This document shows positions 41,621 to 52,134 of a DNA stretch of 64,000 bases, one piece after another. The stretch is from Rhodocyclaceae bacterium (GTDB lineage: Bacteria > Pseudomonadota > Gammaproteobacteria > Burkholderiales > Rhodocyclaceae). The notes beneath the pieces are model-generated. The model worked only from the letters and a program-made list of their open reading frames with translations, searched no databases and was not told where the DNA came from. Position 1 is the stretch's first letter, and every line of letters begins with the position of its first letter. The translations under genes and the position numbers were made by a program. The stretch lies in contig JADJAS010000002.1 of NCBI GenBank assembly GCA_016704145.1, forward strand, positions 134,978 to 198,977, in the 5' to 3' direction.

Positions 41621-42827
41621 TCGGATCGCGGTGATCGGCGGCGGACCTGCCGGTCTGATGGCGGCGGAGGTGCTCAGTCACGGCGGCGCGAGCGTCGAGC
41701 TTTACGACGCCATGCCCTCGGTCGGCCGCAAGTTCCTGATGGCCGGCAAGGGCGGACTGAACCTCAGCCACGCCGAACCGGCGGAACCATTCCTGTGTCG
41801 CTACGGCGATCGCCGCCGTTTCGTCGAGCCCTGGCTGGCGGCGTTCGGCGTCGACGACCTTCGGAAATGGGTGCGGGAACTGGGCATCGAAACCTACGTC
41901 GGTTCATCGGGCCGCATCTTTCCGACCGACATGAAAGCCGCACCGCTGCTGCGCGCCTGGCTGCATCGGCTGCGCTCAAGCGGCGTGAAATTCCACGCAC
42001 GCCATCGCTGGCTGGGCTGGAACGATGCAGGCGACGCGCGTTTTGCAACGCCCCATGGCGAGATTTCGACGCGAGCCGATGCCGTGGTGCTGGCGCTTGG
42101 CGGCGGCAGCTGGTCGAAGCTCGGGTCCGACGGCGCCTGGGTATCCGTGCTCGAAAAGGCAGCCGTCGCCGTGGCGCCGCTCCGGCCGGCGAATTGCGGC
42201 TTCGAGGTCGCGTGGAGCCCGTTCTTCCGCGACAAGTTCGCCGGGCAGCCCGTGAAGTCGGTCGCGGCCAGCTTCGGCGGCGTGACCCGGCGCGGCGAGT
42301 TCGTGGTGACGGCGCACGGCGTCGAGGGCGGGCTGATCTACGCCTTTTCGGCGGCGCTGCGCGATGCGATCGAGGCCAATGGATGCGCCGACCTGGAGAT
42401 TGATCTGCTGCCTGATAAAGCGATCGAACAAGTGAAGATCGAAGTCGAGCGGCCGCGAGGTTCGCGTTCGTTGTCCAGCCACCTGCAAAGCCGGCTGGGA
42501 CTGAAGGGAGTGAAGGTTGGGCTGCTGCACGAATCCCTGACCAAGGACGCATTCGGCGTACCGCCACGGCTGACTTCCGCCGTCAAGGCGTTGAGACTGC
42601 GGCTGGCGGCGCCACGGCCGCTGGATGAGGCCATCAGCAGCGCCGGCGGCGTGCGCTTCGATGCGCTCGACGAACGGCTGATGCTGAGAGCGAAGCCGGG
42701 GGTGTTCTGCGCCGGCGAGATGCTGGACTGGGAAGCGCCGACCGGCGGCTACCTGCTGACCGGCTGTTTCGCCAGCGGCCGCGCCGCGGGACGCGGCGCG
42801 CTGGATTGGCTGAACGGTCGGCGATAA
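41610..42827 (+). CDS. HI0933-family flavoprotein (BaiN/YhiN-like)
   Basis: A 405-residue FAD-dependent oxidoreductase. The N-terminal dinucleotide motif (IAVIGGGPAGLMAAEVL), GRKFLMAGKGGLNLSHAEP and the C-terminal GVFCAGEMLDWEAPTGGYLL are typical of HI0933 flavoproteins. TTG at 41610 is the likely start. The reaction is unknown in most members. Repeat copy 15 lies antisense in FGVPPRLTSA. The rbgA gene starts 7 bp later. Confidence 0.85.
   Translation: MKNNRIAVIGGGPAGLMAAEVLSHGGASVELYDAMPSVGRKFLMAGKGGLNLSHAEPAEPFLCRYGDRRRFVEPWLAAFGVDDLRKWVRELGIETYVGSSGRIFPTDMKAAPLLRAWLHRLRSSGVKFHARHRWLGWNDAGDARFATPHGEISTRADAVVLALGGGSWSKLGSDGAWVSVLEKAAVAVAPLRPANCGFEVAWSPFFRDKFAGQPVKSVAASFGGVTRRGEFVVTAHGVEGGLIYAFSAALRDAIEANGCADLEIDLLPDKAIEQVKIEVERPRGSRSLSSHLQSRLGLKGVKVGLLHESLTKDAFGVPPRLTSAVKALRLRLAAPRPLDEAISSAGGVRFDALDERLMLRAKPGVFCAGEMLDWEAPTGGYLLTGCFASGRAAGRGALDWLNGRR
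42555..42578 (-). repeat. Dispersed repeat, copy 15 (antisense in flavoprotein gene)
   Basis: Minus strand GGAAGTCAGCCGTGGCGGTA then CGCC. Confidence 0.7.
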
Positions 42828-42834
42828 TACGGCC

Positions 42835-43713
42835 ATGACGATCCAATGGTTCCCCGGCCACATGACCTCGGCGCGCAAGAAGGCGGCCGAGACCATGGCC
42901 ATGACCGACGTCGTCATCGAGGTGCTCGACGCGCGCTGCCCCGAGGCGAGTAGCAACCCGATGATCCGTGAATTGCGCCTGGCGCGGCAGCGGCCGTGCC
43001 TGCGGCTGCTCAACAAGGCCGACCTGGCCGACCCCGAGGCGACCAGGGCCTGGCTCGACTTCTATAACAGGCAGCCGGGCGTGAAGGCGGTGGCGATCTC
43101 CTGCAAGAAGCCGGGCGATGCCGCCCAGGTTCCCGCGCTCTGCCAGTCGCTGGCGCCGCATCGCAACGATGGCGTGAAGCCGCTGCGCATGATGATCATG
43201 GGCATTCCGAATGTCGGCAAGTCGACGCTGCTCAACGCGCTGGCGAAGAAGCGCGTCGCGGCGGTCGGCGACGAACCGGCGGTGACCAAGCAGCAACAGC
43301 GCATCGACCTGTCGCCGCGCCAGACGCTGTTCGATACGCCGGGCCTGATGTGGCCGAAGATCGAGCACGACGCGGACGGCTACATGCTCGCCGCCAGCCA
43401 CGCGATCGGCGTCAATGCCGTGATCGAAGAGGAGGTGGCGACCTTTCTCGCGACGCTGCTGCTCGATCGTTATCCGGATTCGCTGCGCGCGCGCTACGGC
43501 GCGGAGACCGAGAAGCTCGACGGCGCCGGTCTCATCGACTGGGTGGCGCGCAAGCGAGGCTGCCTGAAGCGCGGCCAAAGCGGCGAATACGATCGCGAAA
43601 AGGCCTCAATTGTTCTTCTTGGTGACTATCGCAGCGGCGCATTAGGGCGAATTAGCCTGGAAACGCCCATCAGTCGTCAGAAGATGCTGGCAGAGTCCAA
43701 GTCAAGCCCATGA
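42835..43713 (+). CDS. rbgA: Ribosome biogenesis GTPase RbgA (YlqF)
   Basis: A 292-residue circularly permuted GTPase. WFPGHM at the N-terminus, then G4 (NKAD), G1 (GIPNVGKST) and G3 (DTPGLMWPK) in permuted order, the hallmark of YlqF/RbgA, which acts late in 50S assembly. It sits in a same-strand run with the HEAT and flavoprotein genes. ATG 42835. Confidence 0.93.
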   Translation: MTIQWFPGHMTSARKKAAETMAMTDVVIEVLDARCPEASSNPMIRELRLARQRPCLRLLNKADLADPEATRAWLDFYNRQPGVKAVAISCKKPGDAAQVPALCQSLAPHRNDGVKPLRMMIMGIPNVGKSTLLNALAKKRVAAVGDEPAVTKQQQRIDLSPRQTLFDTPGLMWPKIEHDADGYMLAASHAIGVNAVIEEEVATFLATLLLDRYPDSLRARYGAETEKLDGAGLIDWVARKRGCLKRGQSGEYDREKASIVLLGDYRSGALGRISLETPISRQKMLAESKSSP

Positions 43714-43869
43714 AAAGACGAAGATTCCCTATTGGAGCGGATTTGCGCGTTCCTTTTGTCGCCGAAACCCGACACCGAAATCTATATCGAAGGTGCTAGT
43801 ATCGTCCGCTGCAATATCGAGTCAGCCACCCGTCAGCCAAGTGCGTGGGCGGCCATTGCAGGGGACCTC

Positions 43870-44460
43870 ATGAATATCGACCTGTCTTCCGAACACTTCT
43901 TCGCGGCGCGAGCCGGCTACATGGTCTGCATGGCCGACAGCGAAAGTCAGCGGCGGGAAGTCGCCGGTCTGGTGGGTCGGATGTATTCCTGGCGGGGCTA
44001 CCAGTGCGAGAGCACGGCCCACCTGAGCGAAGACCCGAACCGCACGGTGTTCCAGGTCCGCCGCGGCGACCGGGTGATCGCGACGCTGACGCTGCGCATG
44101 GATTCGGCGGCCGGTCTGCTGGCCGACGGACTCTATCGCGACGAAATCGAGCTGTTCCGCGGCATGGACGGCAGGCTGTGCGAGCTCACCGGGCTGGCGG
44201 TGGCGCCCGACGAGGATTCTCCGGAAGTGCTGCGGGCATTGTTCCAGGCGGCCTACCTGGTCGGCCATGGCCATCATGGCGCCAGCGACGTGTTCATCGA
44301 AATCAATCCGCGCCACGTCTCCTACTATCGGCGCATCGGCTTCCGCGCCGTCGGCCCGCTGCGCACCTGCCCGCGTGTCGCCGCCCCCGCCATCCTCATG
44401 CACCTCGACCTGGACGACTGGGAGCAGGAAACCCTGCTCAAGCAGCGCATCGCGGCCTGA
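43870..44460 (+). CDS. FeeM-like N-acyl amino acid synthase/acyltransferase
   Basis: A 196-residue GNAT/autoinducer-synthase-fold protein. VFQVRRGDRVIATLTLRMDS, ELFRGMDGRLCELTGLAVAP and VFIEINPRHVSYYRRIGFRA fit the N-acyl amino acid synthase FeeM type, which joins an acyl-ACP to an amino acid. ATG 43870 follows GGGGA. Relatives often accompany PEP-CTERM/exosortase systems, not seen here. Repeat copy 16 encodes SESQRREVAG near the N-terminus. Confidence 0.7.
   Translation: MNIDLSSEHFFAARAGYMVCMADSESQRREVAGLVGRMYSWRGYQCESTAHLSEDPNRTVFQVRRGDRVIATLTLRMDSAAGLLADGLYRDEIELFRGMDGRLCELTGLAVAPDEDSPEVLRALFQAAYLVGHGHHGASDVFIEINPRHVSYYRRIGFRAVGPLRTCPRVAAPAILMHLDLDDWEQETLLKQRIAA
43942..43965 (+). repeat. 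Dispersed repeat, copy 16 (FeeM-like gene)
   Basis: Reads GAAAGTCAGCGGCGGGAAGT then CGCC. Frame ESQRREV; the right arm diverges. Confidence 0.5.
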
Positions 44461-44481
44461 GAGGCGCCGCGCCGCCCTTCG

Positions 44482-45363
44482 TTACTCGACGATCTTGCTG
44501 ATCGGCAGTTCGATGATGCCGCGCGCACCGGCGGCATAAAGGCTGGGAATCAATTCCCGCACCAGTTTCTCATCGACCACGGTCGACATCTCCACCCAGT
44601 TGGCATCGGCCAGCGTCGACACCGTCGGTGTCGCCAGTGCCGGCAGCAGCGAGAGAATGGCATCGACGTCCTGGCGAGGCACGTTCATCGACAGCAGCAC
44701 GCGGGTGGCGGCCGCGATGGCGCCCTGGAGCATCATCAGCAACCGGTCGATTTTCTGCTTCTTCCAGTCGTCGGCGAGCGCTTCGCGGTTGCCGATGAAG
44801 CGCGGCGTGCTCTCGAGCACGACATGCATGACCTTGAGGTTGTTGGCGCGCAGCGACGAACCGGTCTCGGAAACATCGACGATGGCATCGGCAAGAATGG
44901 GTGGCTTGACCTCGGTCGCCCCCCAGGAGAATTCGATGTCGGCGGTGACGCCGTGCTCGGCCAGGAAGCGCCGGGTCATCCCCACCGCTTCAGTGGCGAT
45001 GCGCTTGCCCTGCAGGTCCTTGACGGTGTTGAAGGGCGAGCCTTCCTTGGAGGCCATCACCCAGCGCACGATGCCGTAGTTCGGCCAGGGTGCCCGCAAG
45101 TCGGCCAGTTCGGCGACATCGGCGCCGGTTTCGAGGATCCAGTCGAGGCCGGTGATGGCGCAGTCGATGATGCCCTGGCCGACGTAGCGGGCCATTTCCT
45201 GCGGCCGGATCAGGATGCACTGGATTTCCGGATCGTCGATGTCCGGGTAATACGAGCGGCCGGAAATGCGCAGGTTGTAGCCGGCGCGATTGAACAGGCT
45301 CTGCGTGGTTTCCTGAAGGCTGCCCTTGGGGATGCCCAGGCGTAGTTGTGGCTTGGTGTTCAT
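44482..45363 (-). CDS. hisG: ATP phosphoribosyltransferase HisG, long form
   Basis: A 293-residue enzyme for the first step of histidine synthesis. LRLGIPKGSLQ, the DCAITGLDWI region, and IVDVSETGSSLRANNLKV (PRPP-binding type loop) are present. The C-terminal ACT-like regulatory domain (LPALATPTVSTLADANWVEM) makes it the long, HisZ-independent form. Betaproteobacteria commonly use the short form with HisZ. No other his gene is adjacent. ATG 45363. Confidence 0.9.
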   Translation of the reverse strand: MNTKPQLRLGIPKGSLQETTQSLFNRAGYNLRISGRSYYPDIDDPEIQCILIRPQEMARYVGQGIIDCAITGLDWILETGADVAELADLRAPWPNYGIVRWVMASKEGSPFNTVKDLQGKRIATEAVGMTRRFLAEHGVTADIEFSWGATEVKPPILADAIVDVSETGSSLRANNLKVMHVVLESTPRFIGNREALADDWKKQKIDRLLMMLQGAIAAATRVLLSMNVPRQDVDAILSLLPALATPTVSTLADANWVEMSTVVDEKLVRELIPSLYAAGARGIIELPISKIVE

Positions 45364-45418
45364 GATCTGGCTCCGTTGGCGAGGCGGCAGTCTATCCGAA
45401 AGGCCGCCGGCAAGGCGC

Positions 45419-45442
45419 GGCGTACCGCCACGCCTGACTCTC
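45419..45442 (-). repeat. Dispersed repeat, copy 17
   Basis: Minus strand GAGAGTCAGGCGTGGCGGTA then CGCC. Intergenic, upstream of hisG. Confidence 0.65.
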
Positions 45443-45519
45443 CGGGCCTGTCAACGCCGCGCGCCCGGATTCGTTATTCCAGGCACGCGGCGGGTATTCG
45501 CCGGTCCTGGAGCGAAACG

Positions 45520-45804
45520 ATGGGCAGACTCAGCGACGAGTCTTTCGAGCAGTTTCTGGAATCCCTCAAGGAGGCGGGCATCGCCATCAGCAATGAGAAG
45601 GAATTGCGCGAGCGGCTGGCCGGGGCGCAGCGCTGGCAGTACGCCTTCGCCACCCTGGCGGCCAACGGCAAGCCGCTCGGTATTCGCTTCGTCAATCGGC
45701 GTGAAGGCGCCAACGACGCCCAGATCTGGAATGCTTTCGCCCGATTCAACTTCCCGAGCCAACTCCAGGCCGCCTTCGCCAGCAGCCTGAAGTCCGAACA
45801 TTGA
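45520..45804 (+). CDS. Conserved hypothetical protein, unknown function
   Basis: A 94-residue soluble protein from ATG 45520 with GGAGCG upstream. It is helical and charged at the N-terminus (DESFEQFLESLKEAGIAISN), then QRWQYAFATLAANGKPLGIR and FARFNFPSQLQAAF. No motif or membrane segment is recognised. It converges with ettA, 3 bp apart. Confidence 0.6.
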   Translation: MGRLSDESFEQFLESLKEAGIAISNEKELRERLAGAQRWQYAFATLAANGKPLGIRFVNRREGANDAQIWNAFARFNFPSQLQAAFASSLKSEH

Positions 45805-45807
45805 CGC

Positions 45808-47472
<1,665 letters not shown>

Positions 47473-47639
47473 TGCTGTCCAAAGTGTGATGAAGTTGCGG
47501 AGGTGCGGAGACGGCGGAAATCCCGCCGGGCCGCTATTGTGCGTCAAAGCCCGCGCAAAGTGGCGGAGCGCGTTCGGCCGGCTCGGACGGACGTGGTTGC
47601 GCCGGCGGTTGCCCTTGGCGTCGAAGGGAGTTATACTCG

Positions 47640-47661
47640 TTGGACATCCAACAATTGGATG
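47640..47661. promoter_or_regulatory. Overlapping palindromes upstream of hcrC
   Basis: TTGGACATCCAA overlaps CATCCAACAATTGGATG, giving three alternating half-sites about 38-59 bp before hcrC. A plausible operator for a substrate-sensing regulator; the regulator gene is not in the window. Confidence 0.5.
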
Positions 47662-47698
47662 GCCACTTCAAAGGTGTTCGCCAGTCCCGGAGGTCATG

Positions 47699-48172
47699 AT
47701 GAAATCGCTGCTATGTCTCACGGTTAACGGGCGACAGCGTGAAGACGCCGTCGCTGAAAACATGCTGCTGATCGATTACCTGCGCGAGCAGCTCGGTCTC
47801 ACCGGCACCAAGCAGGGTTGCGACGGCGGCGAGTGCGGCGCCTGCACGGTGCTGGTGGACGACAAGCCGCGCCTGGCCTGCTGCACGCTCGCCCACGGCG
47901 TCGCCGGCTGCCGAATCGAGACCATCGAGGGTTGCGCGTCCACCGACGGTTTGTCGCGCCTGCAGCGCGCCTTTCACGAACACCTCGGTACCCAGTGCGG
48001 TTTCTGCACGCCGGGGATGATCATGGCGGCGGAAGGCTTGCTGCGCGCCAATCCCCATCCGGACCAGGCCGAGATTCGCGCCGCGCTGGGCGGCAATCTC
48101 TGTCGCTGCACCGGCTACGTGAAGATCATCGAATCGGTCGAGGCGGCCGCCAGCATGCCGGAGGCCGCATGA
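47699..48172 (+). CDS. hcrC: 4-hydroxybenzoyl-CoA reductase, gamma subunit (2Fe-2S)
   Basis: A 157-residue iron-sulfur subunit of the xanthine-oxidase family. The plant-type 2Fe-2S motif (KQGCDGGECGACTVLVDD) is followed by the second cluster's Cys (CGFCTPGM and GGNLCRCTGY). ATG 47699 or 47696 follows GGAGG. Its stop overlaps the start of hcrA. Assigned as HcrC because the downstream FAD subunit has the extra 4Fe-4S loop unique to this enzyme. Confidence 0.9.
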   Translation: MKSLLCLTVNGRQREDAVAENMLLIDYLREQLGLTGTKQGCDGGECGACTVLVDDKPRLACCTLAHGVAGCRIETIEGCASTDGLSRLQRAFHEHLGTQCGFCTPGMIMAAEGLLRANPHPDQAEIRAALGGNLCRCTGYVKIIESVEAAASMPEAA

Positions 48173-50541
48173 ACGCCCCCGATCGCGAATTGCAACGCAT
48201 GCGCGTCCCCGACGAGCACCGTGGCGTCGGTGCCCGCCTGCCCTTCGTCGACGGTGTCGAGAAAGTCACCGGCACGGCACGCTACACGGCGGACCTGCCG
48301 GCGGCCAACGCCCTGGTCGGCATGATCCTGCGCAGCCCCTATGCGCACGCGGAGCTTCTGGAGGTCGACGTTACCGAGGCCCTGAGCCTGCCCGGCGTGC
48401 GCGCCGTCGTCACCGGCGACGAATGCGACATGCCCTATGGTGTGATTCCGATCGCCCAGAACGAATTTCCGCTGGCGCGCGGCAAGGTTCGCTACATTGG
48501 CGACCCGATCGCGGCGGTGGCGGCGGTGGACGAAGCCACCGCGAAGCTGGCGATTTCCCGCATCCGCCTCAAGGTGCGTGAACTGCCCGCCTACTTCAAG
48601 GCTGCCGATGCCCGCCAGCCGGGCGCGGTGGCGTTGCACGACAAAAAGCCCGACAACATCGAGCGGGAGGTTCATAACGAGTTCGGCGATACCGCGGCCG
48701 GTTTCGCCGCGGCCGACCTGGTGCGCGAGGAAACCTACGAGTCCGCCGAGGTGCATCACGCCATGATGGAGCCGAACGCTGCCCTGGCCGCCTGGGATGC
48801 GGAACGCGGCCACCTGACGCTCTGGTCGGTCACGCAGGTGCCGTACTACGTGCATCTGACCCTGGCCCGCTGCCTGAAGATGGAAGCGGCGCACATCCGT
48901 GTCGTCAAGCCTTTCAGCGGCGGCGGCTTCGGTCATCGCACGGAGTGCCTGAACTTCGAGGTGATTTGTGCCTTGCTGGCGCGCGCGGCGCGTGGCACCG
49001 TGCGCCTGCTGCAGACGCGCGAGGAATCCTTTCTGGCCCATCGCGGCCGGCCGGAATCGCACATGCGCCTGAAGATCGGCATGAAGTGCGACGGCCGCCT
49101 GACGGCCTGCCAACTTGAAATGATCCAGCGCGGCGGCGCCTACGGCGGCTACGGCCTGGTCACCATTCTGTATGCCGGTGCGCTGCTGAACGGTCTCTAC
49201 GACATTCCGGCGATCAAGTACGACGGCTACCGCGTTTATACCAATACACCGGCCTGCGGGGCGATGCGAGGCCACGGCACGGTCAATACCCGCTTCGCCT
49301 TCGAGTCGCTGCTGGACACCATGGCCGCCGAACTCGGCCTCGATCCTTTCGCCGTGCGCCGGCGCAACCTGCTGACGGCGCCGACCGACACGATCAACGG
49401 CCTGAAGATCATGTCCTATGGGCTGCCGGAATGTCTCGACTGGGTCGAGCAGGCCAGCGGCTGGAAGCAACGCAAGGGCAAGATGCGGAAGGTCGGCGAT
49501 GTCGGCAAGGGCCTGGGCATGTCCTGCTCTCATTTCGTCAGCGGTTCCGCAAAACCGGTGCATTGGTCGGGCGAGCCCCATGCCGTGATCATCCTGAAGC
49601 TGGATTTCGACGCCTCCGTCACCATCCTGACCGGCGCAGCCGACATCGGCCAAGGCTCGTCGACCATCATCACCCAGATCGTCGCCGAAGTCCTCGGCAT
49701 CGATTTCCATCGCATCCGCATCGTCGCCAACGATTCGGCGATTACGCCGAAGGATAATGGCTCGTATTCGTCGCGCGTCAGCTACATGGTCGGCAATGCC
49801 GCCGCCGAAGCGGCGGAAAACCTGAAGCGGCTGCTGGTCGGAGCGGCGGCGCGCAAGCTGGGCGTGCCGGAAACCGAAGTGGATTGGTTCGGCGAGGCCG
49901 CGGCGGTGCTCGGCGATCCCGACAAGCAGGTTTCCTTCGCCCAGATCGCCGAGGAAGCGCTGGTCGGCACCGGTACGCTGGCCGTGAAGGGCACCTTCAC
50001 TTGTCCGCCGGAATTCCAGGGTGGCAAGCAGCGCGGTGGCGCGGTGGGGTCGACCATGGGCTTTTCCTACACGGCACAGGCGGTCGAGGTGAGCGTCGAC
50101 CTTGAACTCGGCAAGGTCACGGTGGACAAGGTCTGGACTGCGATCGACTGTGGCTTCGCCCTCAACCCGATGTCGGTGGAAGGGCAGGTTCAGGGCGCGG
50201 TCTGGATGGGCCTGGGACAGGCGATGAGCGAGGAAACGGTGTACGAGAACGGCCGCCATCTCTGCCCCAACATGCTCGACTACCGGGTGCCGACCATCGT
50301 CGAATCCCCGGATATCGAGGTTCATATCGTCGAAAGCATCGACCCCAATGGCCCGTTCGGCGCCAAGGAGGCGAGCGAGGGATCGTTGTCCGGCTTCATG
50401 TCGGCGCTCGCGGCGGCCGTGGAAGAAGCCACCGGCCAGCGCCTGCGGATGCTGCCGATCACGCCGGTGCGGGTTTTCGCCGCGCTGCAGGAGGCGGCCG
50501 CGGCCGCCGCGATGGCCAACGCCGAGGAGAATCGTCCATGA
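48169..50541 (+). CDS. hcrA: 4-hydroxybenzoyl-CoA reductase, molybdenum subunit
   Basis: A 790-residue molybdopterin-cytosine-dinucleotide subunit that reductively removes the phenolic hydroxyl of 4-hydroxybenzoyl-CoA to give benzoyl-CoA in anaerobic aromatic catabolism. DGVEKVTGTARYTADLP at the N-terminus, FSGGGFGHRTE, the ACGAMRGHGTVN region and the C-terminal GPFGAKEASEGS with the active-site Glu are visible. Start and stop overlap hcrC and hcrB. The Mo cofactor genes at 20.9-23.4 kb would supply it. Confidence 0.92.
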   Translation: MNAPDRELQRMRVPDEHRGVGARLPFVDGVEKVTGTARYTADLPAANALVGMILRSPYAHAELLEVDVTEALSLPGVRAVVTGDECDMPYGVIPIAQNEFPLARGKVRYIGDPIAAVAAVDEATAKLAISRIRLKVRELPAYFKAADARQPGAVALHDKKPDNIEREVHNEFGDTAAGFAAADLVREETYESAEVHHAMMEPNAALAAWDAERGHLTLWSVTQVPYYVHLTLARCLKMEAAHIRVVKPFSGGGFGHRTECLNFEVICALLARAARGTVRLLQTREESFLAHRGRPESHMRLKIGMKCDGRLTACQLEMIQRGGAYGGYGLVTILYAGALLNGLYDIPAIKYDGYRVYTNTPACGAMRGHGTVNTRFAFESLLDTMAAELGLDPFAVRRRNLLTAPTDTINGLKIMSYGLPECLDWVEQASGWKQRKGKMRKVGDVGKGLGMSCSHFVSGSAKPVHWSGEPHAVIILKLDFDASVTILTGAADIGQGSSTIITQIVAEVLGIDFHRIRIVANDSAITPKDNGSYSSRVSYMVGNAAAEAAENLKRLLVGAAARKLGVPETEVDWFGEAAAVLGDPDKQVSFAQIAEEALVGTGTLAVKGTFTCPPEFQGGKQRGGAVGSTMGFSYTAQAVEVSVDLELGKVTVDKVWTAIDCGFALNPMSVEGQVQGAVWMGLGQAMSEETVYENGRHLCPNMLDYRVPTIVESPDIEVHIVESIDPNGPFGAKEASEGSLSGFMSALAAAVEEATGQRLRMLPITPVRVFAALQEAAAAAAMANAEENRP

Positions 50542-51515
50542 ACGCCTTGCCAGATTTTCGACTGTTTCGCCCGGCCAGCGCCGGCGAAGCGGTGCGTCTC
50601 AACACTGCGCACGCCAGTAGCCGTTTCATCGCCGGTGGTACCGACCTGCTGCCGAACATTCGTCGGGGCCTGTTCAATCCCGCCGTACTGATCGATCTCG
50701 GCGGCATCCCGGAAATGGCGACCATCACTGAATCTGCCGACGGGCTGCGCATCGGCGCCGGCGTGACGCTGGCGAAGCTTGCCGTCGATCCGCGCGTCGT
50801 TGCGCGGCTGCCGGCGCTGGCGCAGGCGGCGCTGGCCGTCGCCGGGCCGACGCACCGGCAGTCCGCCACGCTCGGCGGCAACCTGTGCCTTGACACACGC
50901 TGCCGCTATTACAACCAGAGCGAATTCTGGCGCGACAGCATTCACCATTGCTTGAAGCTGGACGGCGATACCTGCCGCGTCGCGGTGAAGTCGAAGCGGT
51001 GCTATGCCGCCTTCAGCGGCGATGTCGCACCGGCTTTGATCGTGCTTGGCGCCGAGGTCGAGGTGCTCGGGGAAAAAGGTGCGCGCCGCCTGGCGATCGC
51101 CGATCTATATGCCGACGATGGCATGGCCTGGCTGACCCTGAAACCGGACGAGCTGCTGGTGGCCGTCCACGTGCCGTTCGACGATGCCTGGACGAGCGCC
51201 TACGAGAAGATGCGCATTCGCGGTTCGATCGATTTTCCGCTGGCCGGCGTCTCGGTCGCGCTGCGGCGCGACGGGGCGAACATCGGCGGACTGCGCATCG
51301 CCTGCACGGGCGTGGCGTCGCGGCCATTCGCGGTCGATGGACTCGACGTGATCGCCGGCAAGCTGTTCGACGCCGCGGCGCAGACCATCGTCGCCGAATG
51401 CGTGGACCTTGCCAACCGCTCGATGAAAACGACGCTGGTCGATGCGCTGTTCAGGCGCAATGTCACGCCCGTGCTGGCGCGCCGCCTCGCGCAGCGCCTC
51501 TGGAACGGCGCTTGA
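50538..51515 (+). CDS. hcrB: 4-hydroxybenzoyl-CoA reductase, FAD and 4Fe-4S subunit
   Basis: A 325-residue FAD subunit (SSRFIAGGTDLLPNIRRG; TLGGNLCLDTRC). Residues 122, 138, 146 and 155 are Cys in an inserted loop (RCRYYNQSEFWRDSIHHCLK, then DTCRV and KRCYAAFSGD). That loop carries the additional 4Fe-4S cluster that distinguishes HcrB from other xanthine-oxidase-type FAD subunits. It overlaps the hcrA stop and is the last gene of the operon. Confidence 0.93.
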   Translation: MNALPDFRLFRPASAGEAVRLNTAHASSRFIAGGTDLLPNIRRGLFNPAVLIDLGGIPEMATITESADGLRIGAGVTLAKLAVDPRVVARLPALAQAALAVAGPTHRQSATLGGNLCLDTRCRYYNQSEFWRDSIHHCLKLDGDTCRVAVKSKRCYAAFSGDVAPALIVLGAEVEVLGEKGARRLAIADLYADDGMAWLTLKPDELLVAVHVPFDDAWTSAYEKMRIRGSIDFPLAGVSVALRRDGANIGGLRIACTGVASRPFAVDGLDVIAGKLFDAAAQTIVAECVDLANRSMKTTLVDALFRRNVTPVLARRLAQRLWNGA

Positions 51516-51530
51516 GGCAGACGGCGGCGT

Positions 51531-52055
51531 TCAGGCGATCTTTTCGTCGAGGTTGATGTCGACCATCAGGTCGTTGGAGATGCGCTCCAGCTCGGCGGTG
51601 AGGGCGCGTGCGTCGATCTCGTGTCCGGCCAGCAGGTCGATGTCGGCATGGAACATGATTTCGGCCGACATCGGCGCGCTGGCGGTGCGGGTGGAGAGTT
51701 CCTCGACGTTCACCGCATGCCGAGCCAACACCTGCGAGACCTCGCGGACGATGCCGATGCGATCGTGACCGATCAGCGAGAGCTTCAGTCGGCGTCCCGC
51801 CGCGGCTGACTTTGCGTCAGCCGAGGTTTCGGCTATGACCTTGAGACTCGCAAGGCCGGCCAGCGCCGCCTTGAGCGCCTCCACCTTGTCGCCAGGCATG
51901 GCGACCTTGACGATGCCGGCAAACTTGCCGGCCAGACGCGACATCGACGATTCCAGCCAGTTGCCCTGATGGGCGGAGATGACGGCCGACAGTTCGCCGA
52001 CCAGGCCGGGGCGGTCGTCGCCGATGGTGGTGAGAATGAGGTGGGTGTCGGCCAT
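51531..52055 (-). CDS. ACT-domain protein, GcvR-like
   Basis: A 174-residue protein made of two ACT domains (HLILTTIGDDRPGLVGELSA and LKLSLIGHDRIGIVREVSQV), as in GcvR, the glycine-cleavage system repressor partner. The ATG at 52055 starts directly at the first ACT strand. Repeat copy 18 encodes the inter-domain linker AKSAAAGRRL. The regulated target is not known. Confidence 0.85.
   Translation of the reverse strand: MADTHLILTTIGDDRPGLVGELSAVISAHQGNWLESSMSRLAGKFAGIVKVAMPGDKVEALKAALAGLASLKVIAETSADAKSAAAGRRLKLSLIGHDRIGIVREVSQVLARHAVNVEELSTRTASAPMSAEIMFHADIDLLAGHEIDARALTAELERISNDLMVDINLDEKIA
51791..51814 (-). repeat. Dispersed repeat, copy 18 (GcvR-like linker)
   Basis: Minus strand CAAAGTCAGCCGCGGCGGGA then CGCC. 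Frame KSAAAGRRL, the same frame as copy 2. Confidence 0.75.
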
Positions 52056-52134
52056 GAGCGCAGTCCTCGGCGAGGACACGGTTGCAAAGCGGACATTGTT
52101 GCATCAAACGGCGGGCAACTCCACCTCGGACAGA

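Noticed and set aside
48246..48270. GAAAGTCACCGGCACGGCACGC in hcrA as another repeat copy
   Set aside because: It encodes KVTGTARY, a conserved motif of the molybdenum subunit family, and lacks the AGTCAG core.
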